DNA from: Trichoplax sp. H2
Taxonomy: Eukaryota > Placozoa > Uniplacotomia > Trichoplacea
DNA length: 64,000 nt
NCBI GenBank assembly: GCA_003344405.1
Contig: NOWV01000010.1
Location: forward strand, 310,001 to 374,000
Direction of reading: 5' to 3'
The translations under genes and the position numbers were made by a program. Positions within the stretch are counted from its first letter, which is position 1. The number at the start of each line of letters is the position of its first letter. Below, one piece after another: positions 50,901-64,000 of the stretch. Under the pieces are notes generated by a model. It was not told where the DNA came from. It saw only the letters and a program-made list of their open reading frames with translations, and searched no databases.

Positions 50901-53900
50901 CAAATCAATGTCCTGTTGAGCCAGAAGTAGATTCGTACAATAAAATATACCGTATCAGGAAGAAATATAATTATTTTGTATGCACATGACGATAAATCTC
51001 GTGGTGGCGGAAAAAATAATATTACACCATTACATTATCGTCATGGATAACCACACGATATCTAAGAATTACGTATTATATCATATTGAGTCTGCAGCCA
51101 AAGATTCTTGACAACTATTTGGCCGCCAGACAAACCTGATACTTTTTCAGTTTCAAGATCAATGACCGAATATCATATGCTACCACTATATAGATCGAAT
51201 TGGATAGTTGAACAAATCATTTCTTGAATCGATTCTAAGTTACTTTGAATTTACGTGATGATCAATCATAGTAGTATGTCATATCCGATTTTTTTATTCT
51301 ATTTTACCTTAGCATTTTATTATACCCATAGATGCTCAATCTACTTTTTTTCACTTCACCTTTCATGCTAATGAAAGCAGTTAACGAATAAATTAGCAGT
51401 AGAATTTTCCTTTAAATCATCCGTGATGGATAATATAAGTAAAATGTTGAGTTACAGTCTTTCAAAAAAGAAGTTTTCCTTTCGCTATACAGTAAACTAG
51501 GCAGGGTAATAGGTAGAGCTATCAAAATACGAATAAACCTTCAACTAGGTATAGTCAAGACGCGCATTGATCGAAAATTTACTATATCAATAGTCTTATT
51601 GGCAATGGGTGATCAATTGGAAATCGTGTTATCGCTAAGCATTGCCAATTAATGCTATCTTTATATATCAGTCAGGGATAGAATAGCGTTATGAATTTTC
51701 TCCTATTTAAATATTGCCTATACAACATTGGTAACTGTTTTTGTATTTTCAAGTTGTTAAAAATTGAACACAGTAGCTTTCTTCTCACAGATTAATATCA
51801 CCAAACAATGAAAATTTTGACTACCTTCACCATGTAAACAGTAGATTTAGATGCAAGTTTTACAATACCAAGATATTGAAACTGGTCAATAACTCATTGT
51901 TAAACTTAGATCAATCATGACTATTATTTTAATATACTGTAATAATAGCAAATTGGAAAAGAAGATCTTTTTGTCCAAATGAATTCTTTGCAAAAGATAA
52001 TAAAAATCTCAACTTATACATCCTTTACTTGATTAATGGGTTGATGTTGAAAAAGATTCTTCTATGATCTGCTACTATTATCCGTCAGCAAGTCGTACTG
52101 TTTTCTTAACGTAATAGTGAAGGATAAAACGTGAATATTCCTACAGTATCATGTGGAAAAGATATCTAAATGCTATTAAGTTAATATTATTCATCCTATA
52201 TCTATCTGTTCGTATGGTCCATACACGCTATTTTGAGATCTGTCCGTCTAAATATATTATTAATAAGTAACAAGTTTATAACGTAAATAACACCAACCAG
52301 TCAACCACCCCGATAGTAATTATTAATAACAACGTCATTAATTCATAGTAATTTAGAATATATACAACTGTTTACTGATGATGCCTTATGCATTGCATAG
52401 TTGAAACTTATATCATTAAATTTTCTACGAAACATTATATGTAACGATAAAATGTTTCATTGCATTGTGCAATGTTGATATTGCTAAGTTCTTTAACCGA
52501 TTAAAAGTTGTGGCCTTAAAAGTGACATACTCGTAAATATTTACCATACCGTATACATGGCACAGTACATACATTATGAATAGTAGTACAGGGCCAATAA
52601 TGTTCTTTTCAAGTATCTTGAAATAGTGATTTTTACATTGATTGCTAGTAAATCTACAAGTTTTGATATTATAAATTATATTTTATTCGTCTTTAACTAC
52701 TCGTTTAATCTACTATGCAGTAGCATACCAGCCACTCTCTTACTTTGACTTAAAGAGTTAGTCTACACTATGAAGTCAACGAGTACCATAAACTAGTAAT
52801 TTGCTCTATATGCTGAAGGTGTATTTAGATAACTTGATCAAAACAACTAGCAATTACTATCAATACAGTAGCATGGGAGAGATATAAAAATTGCAGGATT
52901 TGTTTACTACAAACAGTCTAAGAAATAGTACGATATACTGTACAGTACTCCTTTAAATCATGACCAAATTAGAATAGGAAATGCCAATATGTATGATCGC
53001 GGTTAAGATGAAACTCATTCTCAGTACATGATTTTAAGACTCTGCTTTTAGTAATCATGATAAACTACTGTTGAGACATTGATATGCAGATAATCCAACC
53101 TTACCATTTTCTCATTTTAGGCCATTCAATTAGCATGTGTAGTTCGATTTAATAAACAATGACTAATTAATATCAGCTTTCATTATATATAGCACATAAA
53201 GCCATGATTTAAAAAAATAAAATTGTCTATGTCTACTACCAGCCAACTGTAGTAATGGCAAATACTATTTTTACGTCTATTGTGCTGTCCGAAATGACGT
53301 GTACATATTAATACTACGGAAAAAGCAACAATTACATGTAAAAGAAATTTTTAAGTAGTAAGGTATAACATGGAGAATAAATGTAGGTTAATACTGATAT
53401 ACTATCTATGCATTTTATTCTCTTTGATAGTAAAAATGAGAGACTGTATAAAAAGTATACATTTTAAAACAGCTTAGAAAACTGTAAATGTCATAAAGGC
53501 TCAATTGACAAGGATTTGGCTAGAGAATATCAACTGGAGTATATTGTGATAGTATAGTACACTACACCAGTTGTAGGAGATAGCTAAATTCTGCTTTCTT
53601 ATGATCAGAGAATGCAGAGTATGTTATAAAAAATACAATATAGAGAACATGTTTCAAGGCATATCATCAAGGACTTTGTCGCCTCTTTTAGAACAGCGAA
53701 ATAGAATAATCACAGTTGGTTCAATCTAGCGAACTTTTGGCATCTTATGAGTAATCAAGTTTCCAGTTACAGATTTTAACATTTTTGGACCGTCAACATA
53801 TAACCGAACAGTGTTGTAAGGTGTAGTACTAATAAATTACACTAGGATTATTTACGAATGAATATTACCCAAAATCATACCGCAAGACTGCACACCATAT

Positions 53901-54399
53901 CTGCTATGAGTAAAATTTCAATAAAGGTCTGTATCCTACTGTTTGGATTAAGATTTGAAAAGATATGGATATACTACAACTGCATTATAGTATGAACGGT
54001 TAATTTAATTGGCATAATTTTTAGCATACGTGGATTGAATTGTGATTATGTATTAAAATATCTCGATGTAAAATCATTATACAGTTGCAATCAAGATTTT
54101 CTAAAGAAAGCAATTTCTCAGGGTTTTCCTAAATATCAGTGCGTATATCTATATATATGTCAGTTATACGATGGCTGAAGAATGATATATGGGTATATTT
54201 CAATAGGAGGAGAAGGATAAAGGAAGAGAATAAAGGATAGGCTCTTAATAACATTAACATCACATTGGTCGCTTCTTTAGGCAATGTAATTTGGTATACT
54301 TGTGTTATCCATAAGTTATTTACTTTTTCTACTATACTACATACCATTTTATGCTTTGCAGAGATTAATAGAAAAATTTGATTACAATTTATAGCTTTA
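47953..54399. other. 6.4 kb region upstream of MAST, no exon seen
   Basis: This is either the MAST promoter region or a long first intron leading to the SAM-like exon at 54648-54415. Open frames at 48440-48655, 48633-48842 and 49276-49524 have no domain. It includes poly-A/poly-T runs near 48525 and 48540, and one diverged tandem duplication listed separately. Confidence 0.45.
49829..50010. repeat. two-copy ~91 bp tandem duplication
   Basis: A segment with GAATAGAGCTTGCTGGAGATG, then AAATCATGACTAA and AGTACATAAAATA (first copy near 49853-49902), recurs as GGGGCTTGTTGGAAATG with the same AAATCATGACTAA and AGTACGTAAAATA (second copy near 49946-49997). The offset between TTGCTGG at 49861 and TTGTTGG at 49952 is 91 bp. 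No coding potential was seen. Confidence 0.75.
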
Positions 54400-54648
54400 C
54401 TATATCATCATTACCGTATCGTTGTTTTCATTTTGTTCATAACGCACTCTCAAGATTGCCATCATCAATGTTTGCTGCTCATTAGGATCCTGACTTATAC
54501 GTTCCACATTTTTAGCCGTCAATTGACCAAACTGTGACATGGTCATATTAGCAGGGAAGTACCTGCGCAAATTTTCAAGTCCAAAGTGATTTAATACGCT
54601 GTGAACATCTTTGACGTTCTGTAAAAAATCGTCGCTTTCACTCGCCAT
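54400..54648 (-). CDS. small SAM-like domain protein or first exon
   Basis: An open frame of 82 codons from the ATG at 54648. Residues about 12-66 look like a SAM domain: an N-terminal helix (VHSVLNHFGLENL), RYFPANMTMSQFGQL in the middle, and a C-terminal helix (TLMMAILRVRYEQ). SAM domains mediate protein-protein oligomerisation. The low-complexity end (NENNDTVMMI) and a good donor, GATACG|GTAATG at 54415/54414, suggest that the true exon stops at 54415 in phase 0 and continues in an unseen downstream exon. The first visible MAST exon also begins in phase 0, so splicing to MAST is arithmetically possible, although MAST proteins known to me lack SAM. Alternatively it is a separate two-exon gene, or a stand-alone small protein. 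The SAM call rests on pattern only. Confidence 0.5.
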   Translation of the reverse strand: MASESDDFLQNVKDVHSVLNHFGLENLRRYFPANMTMSQFGQLTAKNVERISQDPNEQQTLMMAILRVRYEQNENNDTVMMI

Positions 54649-57600
54649 TCTTTTAAGTCTTGTTGTTTCAGTACTGTTTCAATAGCAATAATATAATATC
54701 CCTATTTTAAATAAAAATTCAATTAATTATATATTGTCATTATGTTACATTATTATCCTGTAATATTTTTTACTCTCCATTTATAATAATAGTGCAACTG
54801 AAATTTCATAGAAGTCTTCAGTCAAAAGACAACGATATAGGTATACAAAGTGAATATCGGAAAAATGTTGAAAATATTCTAACCAACTGATATTCTACGC
54901 TTAACTTGAGCATGAAATTTTATAACCCTATCGACTACTCTAGAGGGGAAAATACGATAAATTAGATAATTGTTCAATGAAAAAAATACCAACTGTACAC
55001 TTGTTTCTCATATCTTACATCTAACAATATAATTCGCATCAATTACTACAAGTAAATAATAATAATATTAAATATGGTAGACAAAAACGAAGACAAAATT
55101 AAGTTGACAAGCTATTTACTGCTGAATCTATTATATAAATACGTATATGTATCTAGATAAATGCGCTTACACCATCGATTTTATGGATGTATTTATGAAC
55201 ATCTTACGTCTAAGTACATTACTCTTATACATTAATGTTAAATTTGGATATTTTTTAATAGTCAACTAATAATGGACGATAATTTTATCTTCGACAATAG
55301 GTTATTTTACTAAATGATCATAAGACTCATAGCTGTAGTTTCTATCGTCATATTAGTACCAGTAAAACAATACTAAGAATTTGTAGTTAAGCTCAAAAAT
55401 TTTAGGCTATTTTGATAATGGACTATATCTCTATCGGCTCGTTAAATGTTCCAGTGTTGATTGGCTATGAAAACATGATTAATTGGAAGATTTTAATGGG
55501 CACGCTAATATATTTATTGTTTGAATATTCTACCAAGTATGCATACAAATATGGCTAGGTATAATACAGAAAAGATAATAATTACTTAACGCTAGCTCTA
55601 TCGAGATAAATTAAAAAAATAAAAAAGTTGCTTAATAAGGTAGAAATGTCCCAATTTTTCATCACTTTCTTTCACTGCGTATGTTTACCTAGCGAGTTAT
55701 ACTGCCTTCATATTTGGTTAACAGACGATTTCCGCGGCTACAAAAAAAACATATAGTAAATGGACTAGTATTAACAATAACATTAATTTTTCTTGACAGG
55801 ACTCTTATCAAAGGACTTGACAGCATACGTAAGCGTTGGGCATAGAGATCGAAATTAATCCAATAAATCCCCCAAAAAGTAAAAACAGAACGATATTGTA
55901 ATTATTTGTAACTGGTACCGACTATGAAAAGTACTGTACTGTACAGCAGTAGTATGTTATTTACCAATACTAAGTTGAAAAGGTAAGCCAAGAACAGGCC
56001 TATAAATATCACCGCCATTTTAGTAAATTCACTATATAACATCCAGTATTGCATGACTGATAAATCAACAATGCTTTTCTATGGTATTGTATTTTTTCAT
56101 TAAAATTATCCATATTGTGCTAAGTTTAGCGATCTAACTTTAGCCTATTTACTTAAGTTGCTTTAATTTTATAGAAACTCAGTACGCCGTATGGCAACTA
56201 ATCATGGCAAGAGATTGCTATCTAGCCGATATTTTTCCAGGGCAGATTTTACTAAGCATGGTTAATGATGTCATCGACAAAGATTGCTATCTAATAAGGA
56301 GTGTAGTTTCTAAGTTCATACGCGTAATTAACGTTTGTGTGTAATATTACATATGTAAAAGACTAAGATTGTGCATAAGCATGGAAATGATGAATTTATA
56401 ACATCGATATAGTGTCTAATTTACCGTACACAAGATGTTAAGAGTGCGGGAATAAAAACTATGATTTGTAATAAAGGAAGTGGATCATGATAATGGGTTA
56501 TTTTCTCATCTACCTTTCAATCGTATTCATACAAAACAACATCACTTCTATATCGGTTTTTTAAAGTCTACTCTAGATATCAGTACTGTACTCGTATATA
56601 AGTAGTCCATTAGTAGTTCCATTGGATTGGATTATTACAGCATGATTGATCTTGATCGAAACGATCTGGTACTAAGATGATTCATTTTTAGACGTACTAC
56701 ATTGAAATCTATAAAGTCTACACTACAGTAGAACATAATATAGCAGTTGTATCATCAATGGCAAATGTCACTTTTAACTTTGTAGGCAATATTGATTGCA
56801 ATAATAGTCATTAAGGTACATTTTTTAACACTTTTCTGATTGGAAGTAAATATTGAAAACTGTTTCTGAAATAGCATGATATTCTACAATAAAATCGGCG
56901 CCCTTCTTGAATGTTATCGATCACTCACTTTATGCACTCCACGATTGATAATAATAATAATAATAATATTAATGTGCTGTAGTCTAACATAATTTTAAAC
57001 TTGTAAACGGCTTACAAGTATAATCAATATTGATTGAAGGGATAAATTAGTCAAAGAGCTAGTAAAAAGAGCATATTGTATAGTAAGTTAGTAAAAGGCG
57101 AGTCAAGACTTTTTTTCCTCTTCAAAAGTCTGTGCAGTCCTCTTTTAGCATGCCAATCCTAGCTGTAAGGATATCGATGTGTGTAAAGTTTACTGTAAAC
57201 ACGGTGTAGCTGCAAGACCGTATTGTTCAACAATATCGATGATGGTACAATATTTTATGAAGATATAGCATAGTAAATGTTGCTAAATTAATTCAATTTA
57301 GCAACTTTGAACCGAATGTTATCGTCAAGAGTTAAGCAATAAATAAATGATGTTGCTATTTAGTGGAATATTGGTGGTTATCAATACGCTTAGCAAAGCA
57401 CTAGACAGTGCAGTCTACGTACATAGAGTATAACAAGGCAGTGCTAGTACTGGAGTAGGCGGATTGAAATCAGCAGTGTGATCGGGAGGATCATCCAAAT
57501 TATCGTCTTAGTTGTACTGGATGTTATCCATTTTATGTAGACAATTTTTTTTTCAACTTTAACTTACTAATTTATTATGATATCGCATTAATAATTTGAA

Positions 57601-58235
57601 CTGCTGTATAAAGATTATGAATAATAATAATTAATGGTTATTATTATTATTATTCCATATTCTACGCCTATGCAAGCATTATTGATCAAACGATAACTTC
57701 ATTTGGTTACCAATTCTCTCCTCATAAATTCATCCTATGCTGCTTTAAGTGATTGAAATCAGTACGACCTACTGTATCTCTACTGAATGTCTGATGGTTA
57801 GGATGAAAATTGAAACGACAAGATAATGGCCTAAAAAGTCTATTGAGTTAAGATAGTGTAGATAATTTGCAACTTCTTCCTTTAGCTGTCATGGCTGTTA
57901 GCTACATTAGTACTTGATCAATCTCATCAATTTGTACCTGAATGGCCGTCCATGAATCAACCAGTTTACACCAGTCTTGTAGATGTCAGCAAAACTACCT
58001 TTAATATAGCACGATCGGATAATTTTCGATTGGATAACGTATTGATTACCGATAGGATAAAAGCAAAACGAATAATCTCTCCAAGTTAGAACAACAAAAA
58101 ACAAGTCTACCACCAAATCTAAACTATTTATCTGTTTTGCGACATACTGGCGATTGTTTCTCTAATTACGGTAATGATCGCATGGTATCATTGGTATGGT
58201 ACCCCAGGGTGTTCCCAGTGTGTTTTCTCCGCCTA

Positions 58236-58810
58236 TGTTGTACAGTGTACAGTGTACAGTACGTCTTACAGTATACTACTGTACTGTAGAGATGCAGTTC
58301 AAAGGTCTTCCTAGTCAGGACCGGTCCGGTCCGGACCAGGATCGACAGTACAGTACATAGTACTGTATTTACTGCACTGTGGCAGTGTGCGGCTTTGTCT
58401 CATACCTTTTTCTTTTGCGACAACCAGACTAGACACCACACCTAAGCTATTTGAGACTAGACTAAGTGGAAGAAAAAGAGAGCAGTTCTACTCGGAACCG
58501 AAGCTCTTTTTTTAAAACACATTCCCAAAGTTGTTAGCTGACACCACTACTGTGGATAGACTGCATAGTAGAGTATAGTTTGTTGTGGATTGATCTTAGG
58601 AATCCTTGGTAGATTGTAGTATACAGTGTAGCATGCCCTTATTTCCAGACAGATGGCGTTTGAAAGTACAGTACTGAACGCCTATAGTATACTGTACTGT
58701 ACTGTACAGCATAGGGGCACGTGTTGGCTACATACCCTACTGTACAGTACAGTACAGTACAGTATGTACTGTACTATAATTAATATACAGTACAGTACAA
58801 TACAGTACGA
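58236..58810. repeat. second GTACAGTAC/GTACTGTAC cluster
   Basis: Runs of the palindromic unit occur at about 58240-58263 (GTACAGTGTACAGTGTACAG), 58277-58288, 58347-58366, 58665-58676, 58691-58710 and 58740-58805. The last includes GTACAGTACAGTACAGTACA and its complement-type GTACTGTACT. The intervening 58200-58650 sequence is GC-richer and has a GGTCCGGTCCGGACC inverted repeat at about 58323-58337. There is no GATGGCAAAG spacer, unlike the array at 17.3-18.0 kb. Confidence 0.8.
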
Positions 58811-59383
58811 GACAGACAGACAGAAACATCCAGTACGACGTGTTTATTTTTCATTTTCTTGAAGGTTGATTCTATTTGCCAGGGAGGGCAACAACCTTTT
58901 CGCTGAATGGCTTAAATCGCTGAAGCATTCTCAAATTTTGAATATTTCTCTCCTTAATTGATTTTAGACAATGACGTGGATAAAATGATTTCAATTTCGT
59001 CAGTCCAATGGCATTTATGTATTTACAATTGCCATTTCAACTACACTAGCGATGATTACAAAATGACTGACATTGATCTGAATGGATAACCCATTCCTGG
59101 ACGCCAGCTAAAATGGCCTACAGTTCATAGAGAATACCTAGTTTTGACATCGAATTTGTCCACTATAAACTACATGACATGTTATGCTTCATAGAATAAT
59201 CATTTATTCAACAGTAAATTTCAAATTGAATGCAGTTGCTAAGGGAAGTGGAAAATAATGACGATAGTCAACTTGATTGTATACTGTAGACAGTGCGGGC
59301 AATATTGATCCTGAAAATATAAGGGAGAAAAAAAATGTTATGATAATCATCTAGGATTGAATATTAAATTATCCCGAAATGTT

Positions 59384-59463
59384 CATATTTTAGAGGTTTA
59401 GACTTCGTGATGGAACATTATACCATATTTTAGACATTTAGACTTCGCGATGGAACATTATAC
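59384..59463. repeat. two-copy 40 bp tandem repeat
   Basis: The 40 bp unit CATATTTTAGAGGTTTAGAC followed by TTCGTGATGGAACATTATAC starts at 59384 and repeats at 59424 with three or four base differences. Non-coding. Confidence 0.85.
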
Positions 59464-62400
59464 CATAGAAATTCATACCAAAATGGATAACGGCATAGGG
59501 CTTTCCAGACTCAAATATCATACTACTATAGAATAATAATGTATATGCGTAGACGCACTAAAATAAAATACTGTATGAGAAGCAGAGGAAGGAAATTTTT
59601 TCTCATTTCTCCCTCACTGATATCTGATTCGATACTGATTTCGTCCCATTCAGTAAAATTAATCTACTCTTCATAGCAAGCAATGCCTCGGATGAATCCT
59701 TTTGTCAATCTTGTTCCTTTTCTCGAATCCACCTGCTCTGCTCTATATTGTTGTATATTTAAATAAATAAAAGATGAAATCTTCATCAGATTGCAAAGAG
59801 AATCAAATGAGCCCATACTATCGATACTATCCGCAACATGAAGTACTATATAGTAGTTGAAAATGGATGTGATAGTGCAGAATTTTTTTTCGCTTATAAA
59901 GGGAAATAATTAAGATAACTTTATCTTGTCTTAGCCATGATATAACTATACTAATGAGTATACACTGTACTGTACATAAATAATAAAATAAAATTCTGGG
60001 TCAATAAAAACAGTTGATACTATCAATCCTCTAATTTGCAATCAATGATAGCACAACAACTATAACGAAAATACTCATGATACCTTTTGATTTGCACACA
60101 GTAAAAAGTAAAATTGTCGAAAAGACTATATGCTATATTGTATGTAGCACAAATTATCATGTAGGGATGATTTGATATAGAAGGAATCCATACTAAACTG
60201 CTGCAAATATCACGTATGATGAGCATATGATAAGTAATGGAGTCAAAGAAAAGGCTATACCGTGGATATAATCATATAAATTCTATGTTGACAACTCCAA
60301 CGATGTTACAAGTGCGAGCATACTACTCGCCTATGACGTATAAATCATGCGAATCAATCAATCATTGGGAATCCTTGATAATTCAACATAATCTATAGAT
60401 ACATAAAGTCGCCATGAATCAGATAGACAATCTCGATTCACGTTTTACTTCAGCTATCAACTAGATTACGCATTTGAATAATAATAACTTGACAGCCACA
60501 AAATAGAACTGGCAATTAACCCATTTTTCCTGTCTTGACAATAACTATAAAACTGAACATCTACTCGGGAATGACGTAATATAAGAAAAGTTATATTGAT
60601 TGGTAAAAAAGCCAGATAGAAAATCCATTCTAATAGTTGATTATCAACCTTATTCAAATGACAATAAAAAATTTTGTCAATTCAATCTATAAATTTATTA
60701 CACCTGTTATAATAAGCTAATCAAACATTAAATTAGCAAGATATTATGCTCCAATCTAATTAAAATCCAGTATCTAATTTCCAATGCATTAATTGTTTTT
60801 ATTGCTTAAATGAAAATCAATCAAAACGTCATGATATTAACTTTGAAAGCAAATTAAAATTGCTTCTGATCGCTAAATTTCTATTGATATCTTCATAGTT
60901 TATCCCAGTTTTTCTCTGGAAACCACTTCATCGTTTCCTACATCTGATAATTATTAGTAACGAAAGATACTCTATTCGCTACCCATTTAATATCGGAATG
61001 GTCATCGTTTAGTCATGACTAACAAATTAATATAGAATTAGGAATGTTGAAGAATACCACTAGAATTCGATTAATTGGCAAGATTCAATCTATTTTCCAT
61101 GCGTGTTTATGCCCATTTTACTTATACACGAGTATAGCATTCATATGATATCATGAAATAAGCATTAGTGATTGAAATTTTAATGGTGGCATTATTAAAC
61201 AGGCCAATTTTTCCTTCGACCGATGATTTTCATAACTGTATAATCGCATCATTGTTACGAAGATTTGACGTCATTTTATTTTTCTGAACTTCCAGATGGT
61301 TATATTTTAAGGATATATGTTCCTTTTAATTCAATTCACTTTCAACTATGCAATTAGCAATAGTACATGATAGATTTAACTAATGTTATAGTAACAATTT
61401 AAGATTTGGAAGTTTATCTTTTTTACAAGACAAAAAGATGCAAGTATTATTTTATTGCCTGATGGATTATACAAAGAATTTAAATCGTGAATATGAAGAC
61501 TTCTCATAATTGCATTATAACTTGATAGCACCGGCTGGTATTCTCCAGGATAGTATATATACAGTAATATAAAATGATAGGCAGATTATGCGAGTCTTAC
61601 GATCAATCAACAGGGATACAAATGGATGGAGTAATTTTACAAATAGAAATTAAAGACTGATTTTATTATTCTACGCTAATATTGATCCATTCAAAGTTAA
61701 CAATAAAAATATTCAAAAATCTTTTGATCATTTTTGATCTAATTAATACAATAAATCATCCAATGTTAATGATCGAATAATCATCTACTTGACTCAATTT
61801 GATGACGTAGATAACTTTTATCAAGGAAAAGAATATTTAAAGAAAGGATTATTAAAGTCTTGATTAGATTAGTGATTGACGATCATTTACTAGTCTTTAT
61901 CAGCTAGAACCATCAGTTATTAGATTTAAAGAATGTACAGTACATAAATTCATAACATTCAATTCTCTGATTTTAGACTTTATCCATTAAAAAATAAATA
62001 CGTCAACATGCGTAACTATTAAAGTGAGATATTTAATCATGATCACAACTGCAGCTCTTATTTTTGCTTTAAAATATGAGGTATTATTCTATATCATTAT
62101 CTAGTTAAATTCTATCATAACGTATGCAATTAATATTAGAGATAAGCTAAAGAAGATAAAAGTATCTTCAAATTATAAATTTACAAAATATCAATTTAAT
62201 TCAATTCCCATTCTACTTTTAATATTCGCAATTAATCAGTGAATATGAAAATTCAAATTATGTTTGATTCTTTCGCATAGCTAAATCAACCGTACAATTT
62301 CAATATTACTTCCTGTCTTTCATTTCTTTATTTCATTTTCAATGCTATTCATTGCCATCCTTACGGAATAACAAGCAAAAATTGAATGGTGTTCCTGATA

Positions 62401-64000
62401 TTAACCTTATTGATAGCTGCACTATTCTTGATCTTTTCTACGGTAGAATTCTTCAACTTTATAACATAGTGCATATTTCAATTGCTTCTTTATTTGATAG
62501 TGGCACTATAGATATACTGCAATTATTGTTAGTATACAGTATACCGTTGTCATTACTACTATTATTAGAGAATTATTATTACAAGATTCTAGAAGGCATA
62601 AACAATGCCAGCTGCACCTGTACTTTAAAAATCTAACAATCCTCAATACATTGATTTCTAAAAGGAAATTAATTTGAAAATTTTTTCCTTTATATGGTAA
62701 GTCTGCTACATTGTATGTGGCTGCTGAATCAAGATGAATATCTCCAGAATTACACTATAGGATTGAATTATAAATTTGCCGGAGTAAATAATATGTTTTA
62801 TAAATATGCAGTAATTATTACAAGATGATATCCTCATCTAGATGTAATTTATGTCATTGAATAACTATTAAGTGAGGAAATATTAACAATAGTCGGAAAT
62901 CGGATTAAAACATTTTTTTCTGTTATTAGAGTGCATATTTTCACAAAGATAGATTAAATAAATCTTCATATCTAGACAGATGTAAAAATCTTCTACTCCA
63001 TTTATTTTATTTCTGTCCTGATAGATATATGAGCCTATCTAAAATTTATTTTTAATTCTACTTAAAAATATATTGTTATCAATCATTCTGAAAGAATAGT
63101 TGTAATGAATCGAGCCTTATTTGAATGATACAATGCCAACTTTAATTAAAAATAGTTATTATTTGACATTAGCAAATTAGTATTCATAGTTTAACTTGAA
63201 TAATAAGGTGTTTGTATTTTGGAGATGTTAACATCAATTCTAGCAAGACTAGCCAAGTAACCATGCTTTAGATAAAAATTAATGTTAAATATTTATATTA
63301 ATCATAGGTTAGCTGAATCTTACTCTAAGTCAATTCTCAAAACTTACAATCTATAAATTATATTACATAAACTTATGCGTGTGCTATCAATAGCAAATAT
63401 TATGATACAGATGACAATCCAAGATGCTTTGCCAGAAAAATCTAATAAAACAGATATTATAAGTAAAATTATTTTTATTAGTCCGACATTAGGCAATTGC
63501 TATTCTGAACCGAATCTACAAGTTCTAGATTCTAAAATATAATTTAAAGGCCTATGCTCTGAATAGGGATGCTTGAATGTTATAGTAAAGATAATAATTT
63601 ATGCTTTAAGCTGATGCCATTATAACACTTATTGTCGTCATAGTATTGTTATAAACAGGAAATTGATAAATAAATTAAGGCTATATAATAATTTAATCGA
63701 TAATATGCCCAGTACCTTAAGTTGAAGTTACAGAGCCTGCTGCAATTTATCGCTTTACTATAAGTATCGTTATTACCGTTCTATTGCTATTGTGCAGTAA
63801 TTATTTATTAATAAGTTTGTGTACTTAATATGTTATGCTTGTATGAAGTCAAATACTCTTTCGACACTTATCTGTATTTCTTAATTAAAGTTTTCTCTAG
63901 ATGTAATCCTTAATTTAAAAATAATACGCACATAGCACAGAATTTAAATCTAATCTTCTATGAAATTAGTAGTAAAGCAATAAGGTCTTTAATCCACTCG

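Larger units (their letters stand above)
54649..64000. other. 9.3 kb gene-poor region
   Basis: No exon or RNA gene was recognised on either strand. Open frames at 57907-58116, 58653-58862, 60023-60226, 60466-60657 and 62352-62636 have no domain; the one at 58653 is a translation of the GTACAGTAC repeat. Short trinucleotide runs (ATAATA near 56949-56967, TTATTA near 57639-57653) and the repeats listed separately are present. The rest is plain AT-rich sequence up to the window edge. Confidence 0.5.

Noticed and set aside
62352-62636. Plus-strand open frame of 94 codons
   Set aside because: It is Leu/Ile/Tyr-rich with no domain and no plausible exon boundaries matching any protein family.

Overview
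This window is nuclear DNA of an animal. Coding sequence is split into many short exons with GT..AG introns of roughly 60 to 250 bp, the DNA is strongly AT-rich, and the spaces between genes run to several kilobases. The gene families are animal-type: a long-form cAMP phosphodiesterase 4 with its UCR1 regulatory region, a mucolipin (TRPML) channel, a MAST kinase with DUF1908, kinase and PDZ domains, a CAT-type cationic amino acid transporter, and a Tctex1-family dynein light chain. AT-richness, compact introns and vertebrate-like exon-level conservation together suggest an early-branching animal, most likely a placozoan (Trichoplax or Hoilungia). That assignment is inference; no species-diagnostic marker was seen.

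Layout. 1-1786: no gene seen. 1787-5634 (+): PDE4, 19 exons, 681 codons. 5635-7772: spacer between convergent genes. 7773-14291 (-): ankyrin-repeat protein with almost one repeat per phase-0 exon; its 5' end was not found, and one intron holds a six-copy ~150 bp tandem repeat. 14292-19836: gene-poor and repeat-rich, with a 93 bp duplication, a 29 bp palindrome and a ~60 bp minisatellite built on GTACAGTAC/GTACTGTAC. 19837-23664 (+): TRPML, 13 exons, 585 codons. 23665-27542: nothing seen. 27543-28172 (-): Tctex1-domain protein in one open exon. 28182-34153: nothing seen. 34154-37174 (+): CAT/SLC7 transporter, 3 exons, 686 codons. 37175-39399: spacer. 39400-47952 (-): MAST kinase, 30 exons, 1199 codons visible, 5' end uncertain. 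47953-54399: no exon seen. 54400-54648 (-): small SAM-like coding segment, either a separate small gene or a distant first exon, possibly of MAST. 54649-64000: no gene seen; it holds a second GTACAGTAC-rich cluster and small tandem repeats.

The genes do not form a pathway or operon; they are independent metazoan genes on both strands. For PDE4, TRPML, CAT and MAST I joined exons by hand and found phases that fit at every junction I could check, ending at a single stop, so these four look intact. The most notable non-genic signal is the palindromic GTACAGTACTGTAC sequence, which forms two dense clusters about 40 kb apart and also occurs as isolated copies. No defence system, mobile-element gene, CRISPR array or RNA gene could be supported.
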